A DNA stretch of 64,000 bases from an uncultured Lachnospiraceae bacterium (GCA_910588565.1 CAJUPF010000005.1:9570-73569), one strand, 5' to 3'; positions 17,576-26,796 are shown, counted from the first letter of the stretch. The notes: a model not told the origin generated them from the letters alone. Translations and numbers: made by a program.

Positions 17576-18892
17576 ATGGCAAAAAAAAGCACAATATGGC
17601 AAATTGTTTTATCTTTTGTCCTGCTCTTTTCCCAGTTACTGACTGGATGTGCAAGTGATGATTCTCCTGCCGTCATCCAGGAGACGCCTACAGAGAACGA
17701 ACAGATTACCCTGAGCATCTATGCACAGTATTCCCAGGATGACACAAGGATTCCGTATGATTATGCAGTGGATAAGTTAAAAGAAGAGTATCCGGATGTT
17801 ACCCTGAATTTAATTGTCCAGGCAGAAGACGATGGGGAAACATTGGAGACGCTGGCTGCAATCGGGCAGCTTCCGGATATTTTTCAGGCAAATACCAATA
17901 TTATTAATATGCTTCGTAAGAACAACCAGATTATGCAGCTGGATGAAATTGCAGAATCGTCCGGTTTCCTGGACAAACTGTATCCCAGATATCAGGACAT
18001 GATTTACAGCGATGACGGGCATATGTATTGTTTTCCATATGCGGGGGATGAATATGTGCTTTGTTATTACAACAAAACGTTGTTTGAGCAGTGTGGATTA
18101 AAAGCGCCCGCTACGTTTGAGGAGTTATTGCACTGTATAGAAGTATTCCGGCAGAACAATGTCGTACCTTTAGCGCTGTTCGGACAGGAAGGCTGGGTGA
18201 CAGCAGCAATGTATGATGCAATTGCGACCCGGTTTGTCCCAGGAGGCATACGTTCTCTGGATCAGCAGGAGACGACGATTACAGACGGCGGATATGTGAC
18301 GGCAGCAGAAATCTTAAGCCAGCTTGCAAAAGCGGGGCTATTTCAGGCCAATGTGACAAATACGAATTATGAACAGGCTTCAAAGATGTTTCTAAACGGG
18401 AAGGCAGCCATGTTCTTAAATGGGCAGTGGTATATCCCGGAAGCGGATCAGAAGATGAAAGAGGATGTAGACTGGATGTTTTTCCCGGCTTTGGATATGG
18501 AAGCTTATGAAACAGGCAAAACTGCTTTTGTCGGCGGAGGTTCTAACAGCGGCTATGCTGTGAATCCGGATGGGGAACATGCCAGGCTGGCAGGGGAAGT
18601 AGCAGAATTTCTGTCAGAAAAGTATTGTGAGGCAAAAGTTATGTTCCGGGGAAATCCTATGGTTACGCTTGATACAGGCGCAGAGCCAGTGGAGGAATAT
18701 CAGCCCATGATGCAGAAACTGTATGAGATTATGCCTCAAATTACTTCTGCTACTATTTATACCTGGGGACTAGAACACGCCGTTTTGAACGAGAGTATTA
18801 TGGCAAATACTCAGGGACTGGTTTCCGGCGAGTATTCTCCAGCGGAGTTTACGGCCAATGTATCGGATGCGATTTCAAAAATGAAAGAATAA
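17576..18892 (+). CDS. extracellular solute-binding lipoprotein, family 1 (sugar type)
   Basis: 438 residues. Start ATG 17576 follows AGAGGAGAGG. The signal peptide ends in the lipobox LLTGC, so the mature protein is anchored by its Cys. The fold is that of family 1 (MalE-like) binding proteins: ITLSIYAQYSQDD at the mature N-terminus, YNKTLFEQCGL hinge segment and the FLNGKAAMFLNGQWYIPE motif. No ABC permease or ATPase is nearby. The kinase gene follows after one base, so the protein probably delivers a sugar signal to the kinase rather than, or as well as, feeding a transporter encoded elsewhere; that is inference. Confidence 0.92.
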   Translation: MAKKSTIWQIVLSFVLLFSQLLTGCASDDSPAVIQETPTENEQITLSIYAQYSQDDTRIPYDYAVDKLKEEYPDVTLNLIVQAEDDGETLETLAAIGQLPDIFQANTNIINMLRKNNQIMQLDEIAESSGFLDKLYPRYQDMIYSDDGHMYCFPYAGDEYVLCYYNKTLFEQCGLKAPATFEELLHCIEVFRQNNVVPLALFGQEGWVTAAMYDAIATRFVPGGIRSLDQQETTITDGGYVTAAEILSQLAKAGLFQANVTNTNYEQASKMFLNGKAAMFLNGQWYIPEADQKMKEDVDWMFFPALDMEAYETGKTAFVGGGSNSGYAVNPDGEHARLAGEVAEFLSEKYCEAKVMFRGNPMVTLDTGAEPVEEYQPMMQKLYEIMPQITSATIYTWGLEHAVLNESIMANTQGLVSGEYSPAEFTANVSDAISKMKE

Positions 18893-18893
18893 A

Positions 18894-20654
18894 GTGGTAA
18901 ATGAGAGAATGAAAATCTTGAAACATGAAAAAGACAGGACGGATTCCGGAAAAATAAAATCAGTATCCCTGCGCTACCGGATTGCAGCTATGCTCTTATG
19001 GGTCGTACTGATTTTGATTGTATTATTTGGCCTGATGATGACTTATAATTACAACCGGGCAGTTGAACAGCGCAGTAAAAAGCATATAGAGGAAAACATC
19101 CGGTTTATGTCCAGACAGATCAGCCAGGTATTTTCAGACGGGGTACTTTGTACCAATTATCTGACTCTGAGTATCAACTCTATTGAAAGTGAATTTGCGA
19201 AACGGCAGGTTGACAGGGATAACAGGATTTTATCAATTTTAAACCAGACAATCCTGATGTTTGACGGGATTGATTCTATCCTGTTTGTGGATGACAAAGA
19301 GCAGCTTTTTACGACGGCTGTGGCATACCATAACCAGAAAGAACAGGTGCTGTCTTCTTCTTATATGGCAGAACTTCACCATATTAACAATGGGAAAACA
19401 CTGCTTTTTGATCGGGCGGATAACTGTATGCAGCTGCAGGAATCCAAATCTCTTGTAACAATGGGAAAAAAGGTTGTGGATATTCATTCGGGAACGATTC
19501 TGGGCTATTTGTTTATCAATATCGACAGCAATGCGCTGGAAGAATCCATCCAGAACCAGATCAGCCATTATCTTGTGCTGGACAGCGAAGGAAATTGTGT
19601 GGCAGGGATACAAAATGAACGCCTCCTGAGAGAATTGTGGAAAAAATGCGGACAGGAAAGCGAGTTGGGGAAAAAGGCTATCCGCTATGGCGGAGAAAAG
19701 TATCTGGTCGCACAAAATGTGCTGGACGATTCTGGCTGGACGATTGTGGGTATTACTAATTTAAATGAGTATAATGTGACAATGGGAGAAATGGCAAGGG
19801 TGATTCTTTTGTCCGGGCTGGTGACTGTGATTCTGATGACGCTTTTGATTGGAAATTTGTCAAGAACTCTGACAAAGCCGCTGGTTTTGCTGGAAGAGGG
19901 GGCGGAACAGATCGCGAACGGCGACATGAGTATCCGGTTTCACTTTCATACGCAGGATGAAATCGGGAAGCTGGGGAATATTTTTAACGATATGGTGGTA
20001 AAAATTGAAACCCTGATTCAAACGGCAGAAGATGTAGGAAAGAAAAAAAGGGAATATGAGCTTGCCTTGATCCAAGAGCAGGTAAAACCGCATTTTCTGT
20101 ATAATACGCTGGATATTATTATTATTTTAATCGATATGGGAAAACCCAGAGATGCGCATCGTGTGACCAAGAAACTGGCGGATTACTATAAAAATTCGCT
20201 TTCCGCCAGTGAAAATGTGGTGTCCTTGGAAAAAGAATTTCAGATTACGGAGGATTATCTGGATGTGCAGATGATACGGTATGGAGATAAATTTTCCTAT
20301 GAAATTCTGGCTCCGGATGTAGCCGCCAGTTTTCTGCTGCCCAAGATGACGCTGCAGCCGCTTGTGGAAAATGCCCTGTATCATGGCCTGAAGTATCAAA
20401 AGGGGTGGGGAACCATTCATATTGCAGCTTCGGAAGGGGAAAACGAAGTTCTTCTGGAGGTAAGCGACAATGGGATTGGCATGAAAGAAGAGCAGTTAAA
20501 CGAGCTTTCCAGAGAGGATAAGCCGCATAAGCATTTTGGCGTATACAGTGTGGATCACAGGCTGAAGTTGTATTATGGCGAGGCATATTATATGGAAATA
20601 CGGAGTGAGTACGAGAAGGGGACGCAGATTCTGCTGCATTTGCCAAAAAAGTAA
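18894..20654 (+). CDS. YesM-type sensor histidine kinase
   Basis: 586 residues, membrane-bound. An N-terminal transmembrane segment lies near residues 35-55, followed by an extracytoplasmic sensor region of about 240 residues, a second membrane segment near 302-322, a HAMP linker (LTKPLVLLEEGAEQIANGDM), the His_kinase domain with phosphoacceptor His400 (QVKPHFLYNTLD) and an HATPase_c domain (LVENALYHGL, SDNGIGMKE). The start is uncertain: GTG 18894 is used here, and ATG 18909 is an in-frame alternative. Gene order and spacing imply it senses the sugar-loaded lipoprotein at 17576 and phosphorylates the regulator at 20686. Confidence 0.93.
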   Translation: MVNERMKILKHEKDRTDSGKIKSVSLRYRIAAMLLWVVLILIVLFGLMMTYNYNRAVEQRSKKHIEENIRFMSRQISQVFSDGVLCTNYLTLSINSIESEFAKRQVDRDNRILSILNQTILMFDGIDSILFVDDKEQLFTTAVAYHNQKEQVLSSSYMAELHHINNGKTLLFDRADNCMQLQESKSLVTMGKKVVDIHSGTILGYLFINIDSNALEESIQNQISHYLVLDSEGNCVAGIQNERLLRELWKKCGQESELGKKAIRYGGEKYLVAQNVLDDSGWTIVGITNLNEYNVTMGEMARVILLSGLVTVILMTLLIGNLSRTLTKPLVLLEEGAEQIANGDMSIRFHFHTQDEIGKLGNIFNDMVVKIETLIQTAEDVGKKKREYELALIQEQVKPHFLYNTLDIIIILIDMGKPRDAHRVTKKLADYYKNSLSASENVVSLEKEFQITEDYLDVQMIRYGDKFSYEILAPDVAASFLLPKMTLQPLVENALYHGLKYQKGWGTIHIAASEGENEVLLEVSDNGIGMKEEQLNELSREDKPHKHFGVYSVDHRLKLYYGEAYYMEIRSEYEKGTQILLHLPKK

Positions 20655-20685
20655 GACAAGAAAATATGTATTGAGGGGGTATCGT

Positions 20686-21891
20686 ATGATTCAAATAATG
20701 ATTGTAGACGACATGCCGATATTTTTGGAATACCTCAAAAGTTTTATAGAGTGGGAATCATATGGATTTCAGATCTGCTGCGAGGCCGCAGATGGAAAAG
20801 AAGCCTTGGAAAAAATTGAGATATATCATCCGGATATTATTCTAACGGATATTACGATGCCCTATGTCAATGGGCTGGAACTTGCGGAACAGGTATCGCA
20901 GCTGTATCCCGATATTTTTGTGCTGCTGATTACCGGGAACAGCGAAATCGAGTATGCGAAGCAGGCGGTGGAGATTGGCGTGTGTGATTATATTTTGAAG
21001 CCGTTTGAAAAAGAGGAGCTTTTGTTTTCCCTTTTGAAGCTGCAGAACAATATCGATAAGGCTCTGGAAAGTAAAAACGGAAAAGAGGAGCAGGCATATC
21101 AGAAGCGGGAAGAAGCGCTGCAGAAGCTGCTGCTGCCGGATGCGGATATTGCTAAGGTGCATCAGCAGTTAAAAGAGGCCGGCGTTTTGTTTGAACATGA
21201 GTTTTTTATGGTTTGTACGATGCAGTTTCTGGTGGGTAACCCGGAAGAATTGAGTCAGGTGAATGACTGGAAGAAAATTATTATTGATATGCTTTCCGAT
21301 ATGCTGAAAATTGCGGGGACGTTTCAGGTGTTTTTGGATTTGGAGAATAACGTGGTTCTGATTTTGAATTTTGATTCGGAAGATGAGATGAAGGCTTATA
21401 AGATTTATGAATTGATGGATATTCGTAAGATTATCAAGTCACAGCTGCATTTAGAGACAGTGATTGGCGTCAGCAAGTATTGTTATGGGCTGGGGCAGGT
21501 GAAAGAGGGGTATGATCAATCGATGTACGCAGCCTGGGGCAGGATGAAGAACGCGAGGGAAGTAACGGAGCAGGCGAAAGAGTATATCCGCAGGCATTAT
21601 ATGGAGGGGGACTTGAGCATTGCGGATATTTCAAGGGAGCTTTTGATCAACCAGACGTATCTGCGGAAGATGTTTAAGGAGGAGACAGGGTATACGCTGA
21701 GCGCGTATATTACGGAATATAAGATGAGTATGGCAAAACAGCTGCTGCAGAATACGGATGATAAGCTGTCGGTGATTGCGTCGAAGGTGGGGTATAATGA
21801 TGTGGGGTATTTTAGTAAGTGCTTTAAGCGGTTTTATGGGATTAGTCCGAAAAAGCTGCTGCTGGAATTGAAGAATGGGATTCGGAGATAG
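20686..21891 (+). CDS. YesN-type response regulator, REC plus AraC-type DNA-binding domain
   Basis: 401 residues. Receiver domain 1-120 with phosphoacceptor Asp55 (ILTDITMPYVNG), a central dimerisation region, and a C-terminal pair of AraC helix-turn-helices (about 300-395: VTEQAKEYIRRHYMEGDLSI, LLINQTYLRKMFKEETG, VGYNDVGYFSKCFKRFYG). ATG 20686 follows GAGGGGG; longer in-frame starts overlap the kinase. It is the probable activator of promoters A, B and C, which share a motif over their -35 regions; this has not been shown. Confidence 0.95.
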   Translation: MIQIMIVDDMPIFLEYLKSFIEWESYGFQICCEAADGKEALEKIEIYHPDIILTDITMPYVNGLELAEQVSQLYPDIFVLLITGNSEIEYAKQAVEIGVCDYILKPFEKEELLFSLLKLQNNIDKALESKNGKEEQAYQKREEALQKLLLPDADIAKVHQQLKEAGVLFEHEFFMVCTMQFLVGNPEELSQVNDWKKIIIDMLSDMLKIAGTFQVFLDLENNVVLILNFDSEDEMKAYKIYELMDIRKIIKSQLHLETVIGVSKYCYGLGQVKEGYDQSMYAAWGRMKNAREVTEQAKEYIRRHYMEGDLSIADISRELLINQTYLRKMFKEETGYTLSAYITEYKMSMAKQLLQNTDDKLSVIASKVGYNDVGYFSKCFKRFYGISPKKLLLELKNGIRR

Positions 21892-21915
21892 GAAGTACGA
21901 AAACAGAAATTATCA

Positions 21916-21944
21916 TTGAAAAGATAGCGCGTGTCATTTATAAT
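21916..21944 (+). promoter_or_regulatory. glyA promoter
   Basis: -35 TTGAAA (21916-21921), 17-bp spacer, -10 TATAAT (21939-21944). Confidence 0.75.
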
Positions 21945-22000
21945 AAGTTCATTGACGCCTGGCTTAGTTGCAGGCAAATAAATAAATGGAGGAAAAATGA

Positions 22001-23239
22001 ATGTACACATTGGAAGATATCCAGGCAGTGGATCGTGAGGTTGCGGACGCGATTACTGCGGAATTTGAGAGACAGAGCAGCCATATTGAGTTAATTGCTT
22101 CTGAGAATTGGGTTAGTCCGGCGGTTATGTCAGCTATGGGAAGCGTTATGACGAATAAGTATGCCGAAGGGTATCCGGGGAAGCGTTATTATGGCGGATG
22201 TGAATGTGTGGATGTCGTGGAGGAACTGGCCAGGGAGCGGGCAAAGAAGCTGTTTGGCTGCGATTATGCGAATGTACAGCCGCATTCCGGCGCACAGGCG
22301 AATATGGCGGTGCAGTTTGCCATGTTAAAGCCTGGAGATACGGTTATGGGTATGAACCTGGATCATGGCGGGCATCTGACGCATGGAAGCCCGGTGAATT
22401 TTTCCGGCGTTTATTTTAACATTGTACCTTATGGCGTAAATGATGAAGGTTTTATTGATTATGATAAAGTACTGGAAATTGCCATGGAGTGCAAGCCAAA
22501 GATGATAATTGCCGGAGCAAGCGCATATGCAAGGACGATTGATTTTAAGAAATTCCGTGAGATTGCGGATGCATGCGGAGCGGTTTTGATGGTGGATATG
22601 GCGCATATTGCAGGGCTTGTGGCAGCGGGCATACATCCCAGCCCGATCCCGTATGCGGATGTTGTGACGACGACTACGCATAAGACGCTCCGGGGACCGA
22701 GGGGCGGTATGATTTTATGCAATCAGGAAGCGGCGGATAAATATAACTTTAATAAAGCGATTTTCCCGGGGATTCAGGGCGGTCCTCTGATGCATGTGAT
22801 TGCGGCAAAGGCAGTCTGCTTTCAGGAAGCGCTGCAGCCGGAGTTTAAAGAGTATCAGAAGAATGTGGCTGCAAATGCGCAGGCGCTTTGCAAGGGACTG
22901 CAGGACAGGGGGATTAAGATTGTATCAGACGGAACGGATAATCATCTGATGCTTGTGGATCTGACTCCGTACAATCTGACGGGTAAAGAGATGGAGAAGC
23001 TTTTGGATTCTGTCAATATTACCTGCAATAAGAATACAATACCCAATGATCCAAAGTCTCCATTTGTCACCAGCGGACTGCGCCTTGGCACGCCGGCAGT
23101 GACTTCCAGAGGCTTAAATACGGAGGATATGGATAAAATCGCAGAAGCGATTGCGATGATGATTCAGAAAGGCGAAGCGAAAGCAGAGGAAGCAAGGGCA
23201 ATCGTGAAGGGTCTGACAGAGAAATATCCGCTGAAATAG
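22001..23239 (+). CDS. glyA: serine hydroxymethyltransferase
   Basis: Converts serine and tetrahydrofolate to glycine and 5,10-methylene-THF using PLP; the main source of one-carbon units. 412 residues, full length. The N-terminal [15 protein letters not shown], the [11 protein letters not shown] substrate loop and the PLP lysine Lys228 in [15 protein letters not shown] are present. GGAGGAAAAATGA lies just before the ATG. It has its own promoter and terminator and appears monocistronic. Confidence 0.98.
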   Translation: MYTLEDIQAVDREVADAITAEFERQSSHIELIASENWVSPAVMSAMGSVMTNKYAEGYPGKRYYGGCECVDVVEELARERAKKLFGCDYANVQPHSGAQANMAVQFAMLKPGDTVMGMNLDHGGHLTHGSPVNFSGVYFNIVPYGVNDEGFIDYDKVLEIAMECKPKMIIAGASAYARTIDFKKFREIADACGAVLMVDMAHIAGLVAAGIHPSPIPYADVVTTTTHKTLRGPRGGMILCNQEAADKYNFNKAIFPGIQGGPLMHVIAAKAVCFQEALQPEFKEYQKNVAANAQALCKGLQDRGIKIVSDGTDNHLMLVDLTPYNLTGKEMEKLLDSVNITCNKNTIPNDPKSPFVTSGLRLGTPAVTSRGLNTEDMDKIAEAIAMMIQKGEAKAEEARAIVKGLTEKYPLK

Positions 23240-23307
23240 TGAAGAATGGAAAGCGGCAGGCATTCATCTGCAAACTGAAATTGGGTAGCTGCCGTACAGG
23301 ATGCAGA

Positions 23308-23351
23308 GAAAGACGGGCAAGAAGCGATTGCTTTTTGCCCGTCTTTCTTAT
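23308..23351 (+). terminator. glyA terminator
   Basis: Perfect 13-bp stem: GAAAGACGGGCAA (23308-23320) with TTGCCCGTCTTTC (23335-23347), short T-containing tail. Confidence 0.85.
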
Positions 23352-23443
23352 ACCTGTTACATATTAGAACCGCAGAGGATACGCTGGATATCCAGTTGGA
23401 CATTGAATATGTTAATCAGGATTTCCCGAACTTTCAGAACTGA
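23351..23443 (+). pseudogene. short coding-like remnant without a start
   Basis: An open frame of about 30 codons ending at the TGA at 23441 reads like protein (DTLDIQLDIEYVNQDFP), but has no ribosome site or start and begins inside the glyA terminator tail. The family is not recognised. It is followed by its own terminator-like hairpin at 23475, which suggests the 3' end of a lost gene. Confidence 0.3.
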
Positions 23444-23474
23444 ATACCATCCGCCCACCAGCGGCGCCACCGAG

Positions 23475-23506
23475 CAGGAAATCAAAAACGGTTTCCTGTT
23501 TTTCTT
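23475..23506 (+). terminator. terminator-like hairpin in the remnant region
   Basis: CAGGAAATC (23475-23483), loop AAAAAC, GGTTTCCTG (23490-23498, one G-U pair), then TTTTTCTT. Confidence 0.65.
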
Positions 23507-23563
23507 ACTTTATAGGAAATTCCGACCTTTTGAGACACAAAGAAAAACATATGTTAGATAGAT

Positions 23564-23692
23564 ATGTGTTTAAGGTATACAAAACCGACAGTCAAGGATT
23601 TAGAAGATATAAAAACCTTCTTCTCCAAAATCGTCTTCAAACGGGACATGGCTTTCTCGTACATTTTTCCAGAGAAACACGGTTATGGTTAA
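23564..23692 (+). pseudogene. 42-codon remnant, possibly the N-terminus of a DUF2156-like acyltransferase
   Basis: ATG 23564 opens a frame whose product contains YTKPTVKDLEDIKTFFSKI and FKRDMAFSYIF, then stops at 23690. The pattern faintly resembles the N-terminal edge of DUF2156 proteins, which are about 300 residues long, so this would be a fragment. There is no convincing ribosome site. With the 23351-23443 remnant it marks 23.35-23.75 kb as decayed DNA. Confidence 0.3.
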
Positions 23693-23801
23693 AGTAAAGT
23701 TCTAAAAATAGCATGGCCGTACCACAGTCACACTTTTAAACCTGCAGAATTATATGAATTTGATATAAGACAATCCGACCATGCGTCTTTTTTTGATCTG
23801 C

Positions 23802-23857
23802 TTGACATCAATAGACTACTGTGGTAGTCTATATTTATAGACTATCGCAGTAGTCTG
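23802..23857 (+). promoter_or_regulatory. blaI promoter region with tandem BlaI-type operators
   Basis: TTGACA (23802-23807) is followed by two dyads 26 bp apart: TAGACTACTGTGGTAGTCTA (23812-23831, perfect 8-bp arms) and TAGACTATCGCAGTAGTCTG (23838-23857, 7-bp arms). BlaI/MecI family repressors bind TACTACA-type dyads as dimers, commonly in tandem. The dyads cover the spacer and -10 area, so the pair at 23905 is probably self-repressed. Confidence 0.8.
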
Positions 23858-23904
23858 GCTGGTGTGTTTTCACAGCAGACTGGATTATCCGGAAAGGAGT
23901 ATAT

Positions 23905-24264
23905 ATGGACATAAAACTATTTGACTCGGAATTGAAAGTGATGGATGTGTTATGGCGCGAGGGAGATGTGACGGCAAAGCATATTTCGGAACTATTGGGG
24001 AACGAGGTGGGATGGAATAAAAATACCACATATACCGTGATCAAGCGGTGCATGAAAAAAGGGGCGATTGAGCGTTTAGAACCTAATTTTTTATGCCGTG
24101 CCCTTGTTCCGAAAGAAGCGGTGCAGAAGGCAGAGACGGATGAACTGATTAATAGGGTTTATGATGGTTCTGTGGATAAACTGTTTGCTTCGCTCCTTGG
24201 CTGGGAGAAACTTTCCAGGGAGCAGATCGAACGGTTAAAACAGATGGTTGAAGAATATAAGTGA
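23905..24264 (+). CDS. BlaI/MecI-family transcriptional repressor
   Basis: 119 residues, within the usual 115-130. It has a winged helix at 1-75 (FDSELKVMDVLWREGDVTAK, NKNTTYTVIKRCMKKGAIER) and a C-terminal dimerisation helix region with LFASLL, the area where BlaI is cleaved on induction. GGAAAGGAG precedes the ATG. Tandem dyads lie just upstream, and the membrane metalloprotease partner starts 11 nt downstream, the classic regulator pair. What it regulates besides itself is unknown; no beta-lactamase gene is present. Confidence 0.92.
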   Translation: MDIKLFDSELKVMDVLWREGDVTAKHISELLGNEVGWNKNTTYTVIKRCMKKGAIERLEPNFLCRALVPKEAVQKAETDELINRVYDGSVDKLFASLLGWEKLSREQIERLKQMVEEYK

Positions 24265-24275
24265 GGTGATTTGGG

Positions 24276-26159
24276 GTGAGCATCCTACAGATAAGTTTTT
24301 TGAGTGCGGTTTTGATTGTGATTATTGTATTAGCCAGAGCGCTGCTGATTTATAAGCTGCCGAAACGGACGTTTTGCTTTTTGTGGATGATTGTACTGAT
24401 CCGGCTTCTAGTTCCGTTTTCATTTACTTCTGTGATTAGTGTTTATTCATTGATTCAGCGGAACGAGGCAGCTATGGATATGGTAAAACAGTTGCCGGCT
24501 GCCAGAATGTTTCCGGCCGAGAGAGGGGAAGGCGGGTTCAATTTACCGCAGGAGCTTCCGGAACTCAGCGGAGAGACAGCGGGAGGGGACTCAGTGGGAT
24601 TGGTAATCTGGGCGTTTGGAGTATGTTTGAGTGCTGCTTTTTTTGTATCTGCTTATAGCAGGAGCTATCGGAAGTTCCGGATGTCGCTGCCGGTACAGCA
24701 GGAACTGGTTCAGACGTGGCAGTCGGCACATCCTCTGAAACGGACGATTGCCATCCGACAGTCGGATATGATAGAGACGCCGCTTTCCTATGGGATGTTC
24801 CATCCGGTGATTCTGATGCCGGAATCTACGGACTGGTCAGACAGTTCCCGGCTGAGATATGTTCTGGAACATGAGTATGTGCATATCCGGCGTTTTGACA
24901 CTCTGACAAAGCTGCTGCTGGCAGCGGCGTTATGTATCCATTGGTTTAATCCGTTTGTGTGGCTGATGTATTTTCTGTTTAACCGGGATATGGAATTGTC
25001 CTGTGATGAACTGGTGGTTCGCAGATTTGGCGAGGATACCAGGTCTGCATATGCGATGGCTTTGATTGGCATGGAGGAGAGAAAAAGCGGTTTTATGCCT
25101 CTGTGCAATCATTTCAGTAAACATGCAATTGAAGAAAGGATACGGGCGGTTATGAAAATACGGAAAGTTACATTTATATCAGTTGTTTTTGCAGGGATAC
25201 TGATTATTGCAATTACGTTGTGCTTTGCAGCTTCAGCGTCTTCCGATGACAGGCAGGATATGGCGCGAAGCCTGGGATCATCTCCTGTGGAGGAAGAGGA
25301 GATTTCTGCCAGGGCACAGGCCGCGGCGGCAGCTGTCGGTTATGATGAAAAGGCGATTGCGGCGCGTATGGCGGAACTGGATTTACAAATCCGTGAATGG
25401 GATGGAACCGAAGATACGGAGGATGCGCAGTTTATGGCAGAAATAGAGTGGATCTACCTGGATAGTATGCGGCAGGATCTGGAGCGGCAGGATTTTTTTG
25501 AAACATATTATGGAGAATATGATATCTGCTATCAGATTCCGGAGTGCAGATTATATAAAGGAGAAAAATCAATCCATCATTTCTATGATGAGCAAAACGG
25601 CGGAGCTCTGTGGGCGGATAATTATGGCGAAATATGTGTAGAAGTCGTCCGTGACGGGAATGGGGATATTGCGCGGCTGATTGTGGAAGACTCTGCGGCA
25701 GCCAGCAATGGAAAAGCAAAGCAGCTGACAAAAGAAACAGCGCAGACAGACAGCAGCGGGAATACGGATGCAAAAGACCGCACGGCGCAGGATGAAAAGC
25801 TGTCATATCATGCTGGGCGTTATCGCATGGCATACCAGGTTTCTCAAAATGAGCGGTTCGCAGAATATGAACAGTTTGGCATTTCCTATGACAGCGCCAG
25901 TGGATTTCTGATGTATAAGGGAAAGAACGTCGGTTATTTTAAGGATGAATATAAGCCGGGAGCTTATACAAGGTTTACGGATGAAGGCGGTGAGCTTGGG
26001 GTAGTGGTTGTCCGGGATGCTTCGGGAAATATTTTAGAGATACAGTCCGGTTTACTTAGTAATCAATCAGGAAAAGAGCCAGGCGCGCCTGCAGTGGAGG
26101 ATGTATCGTATCATCCGGCATTTTCTGCGAAACGTCAGGCGATCATTGTTATATGTTAA
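24276..26159 (+). CDS. BlaR1/MecR1-like M56 membrane metallopeptidase with a non-PBP sensor tail
   Basis: 627 residues, GTG start after a GGGG-containing site. Membrane segments lie near 1-25, 30-50, 105-125 and 215-235, with a further one near 295-315. The M56 zinc motif is HEYVH at 199-203, with the second ligand region ELSCDELVVRRFG. BlaR1 proteins end in a penicillin-binding sensor; here the outer part (330-627) has no PBP motifs and instead two related modules, LYKGEKSIHHFYDEQNG...VEVVRDGNGD and MYKGKNVGYFKDEY...VVVVRDASGN. The signal sensed is therefore unlikely to be a beta-lactam. The C-terminus (QAIIVIC) coincides with the break in cotJC on the other strand and may itself be truncated. 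Confidence 0.85.
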   Translation: MSILQISFLSAVLIVIIVLARALLIYKLPKRTFCFLWMIVLIRLLVPFSFTSVISVYSLIQRNEAAMDMVKQLPAARMFPAERGEGGFNLPQELPELSGETAGGDSVGLVIWAFGVCLSAAFFVSAYSRSYRKFRMSLPVQQELVQTWQSAHPLKRTIAIRQSDMIETPLSYGMFHPVILMPESTDWSDSSRLRYVLEHEYVHIRRFDTLTKLLLAAALCIHWFNPFVWLMYFLFNRDMELSCDELVVRRFGEDTRSAYAMALIGMEERKSGFMPLCNHFSKHAIEERIRAVMKIRKVTFISVVFAGILIIAITLCFAASASSDDRQDMARSLGSSPVEEEEISARAQAAAAAVGYDEKAIAARMAELDLQIREWDGTEDTEDAQFMAEIEWIYLDSMRQDLERQDFFETYYGEYDICYQIPECRLYKGEKSIHHFYDEQNGGALWADNYGEICVEVVRDGNGDIARLIVEDSAAASNGKAKQLTKETAQTDSSGNTDAKDRTAQDEKLSYHAGRYRMAYQVSQNERFAEYEQFGISYDSASGFLMYKGKNVGYFKDEYKPGAYTRFTDEGGELGVVVVRDASGNILEIQSGLLSNQSGKEPGAPAVEDVSYHPAFSAKRQAIIVIC

Positions 26160-26262
26160 AACAATGCAGACCGCCATACTGACTCATAATATATTGCGCA
26201 ATCTTAGGATTTGTCTCTTTGATATGAACTGGATATTCCAGACGTTTTTCATAATTCCACAT
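26149..26262 (-). pseudogene. cotJC: cotJC remnant (first 31 codons only)
   Basis: Starts with ATG overlapping the cotJB stop (TAATG). The first 31 residues (MWNYEKRLEYPVHIKETNPK, then IAQYIMSQYGG) match the N-terminus of CotJC, a manganese-catalase-like spore coat protein of about 190 residues. After QYGG the frame runs six foreign codons to a stop, inside the end of the BlaR1-like gene. The rest of cotJC is missing from the window, so a deletion or insertion ended here. Confidence 0.75.
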
Positions 26263-26528
26263 TAATTACAGCCTCCTTCCCAGGGCCAGGGATCTGATGC
26301 CCACTGCCAGCAATTGTTGTTTGGCGCCAAATCAACCGTAAGCGGCGTATAAGCAGAGGAATAAAGCTCCAGCGCTTTTTTCCGTTCATCTTTAAAATGA
26401 TGGAAAAAAGCCATTGCATCCTCATCGTCAGGATGCGTATCCAGATACAGGGTGAGTTCTGTTACGGCGAAGCTGACTTCATTGATCCATTGCAGAAGCT
26501 GCGCCTGACTCATATTTTGTCTTAACAT
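26262..26528 (-). CDS. cotJB: spore coat protein CotJB
   Basis: 88 residues. The start at 26528 (MLRQNMSQAQLLQWINEVSF) has AGGAGG 7 nt upstream; the in-frame ATG at 26546 lies upstream of that site. Family signatures are ELTLYLDTHPDDEDAMAFF and the Trp/Pro-rich end WASDPWPWEGGCN. Part of the spore coat cotJABC operon, made in the mother cell. It overlaps cotJA by 7 nt and the cotJC remnant by 1 nt. Confidence 0.9.
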   Translation of the reverse strand: MLRQNMSQAQLLQWINEVSFAVTELTLYLDTHPDDEDAMAFFHHFKDERKKALELYSSAYTPLTVDLAPNNNCWQWASDPWPWEGGCN

Positions 26529-26767
26529 GAGCGTCCTCCTTTCCATCCCAAAAATGGTTTGTTCAGTTCAGGGAAGATGGTTCCGCACTGTAGCGCTTCG
26601 TTTGGTTCGTAAAGGCTTTGGAACTGCTGCATGGGAACATATGCCATGGCAAGGGCAAAGTTATCCAGGCACCAGGTATCTCTGGCGTTTTTGCCAGTTC
26701 TGTTATAGGCGGATGAAGTGGAATAAGAATGGTTCTTTCCACATCGTGGCTGGCTGCAAGTATTCAT
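26522..26767 (-). CDS. cotJA: spore coat associated protein CotJA
   Basis: 81 residues. The conserved core is LAMAYVPMQQFQSLYEPNEA followed by LQCGTIFPELNKPF. The N-terminal 30 residues are Ser/Asn/Arg-rich and variable. AAAGGAG lies 7 nt before the ATG. First gene of the cotJ operon, read toward the truncated cotJC; its presence indicates a spore former. Confidence 0.9.
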   Translation of the reverse strand: MNTCSQPRCGKNHSYSTSSAYNRTGKNARDTWCLDNFALAMAYVPMQQFQSLYEPNEALQCGTIFPELNKPFLGWKGGRSC

Positions 26768-26796
26768 AGATATTCTCCTTTATATTTTATACCATT

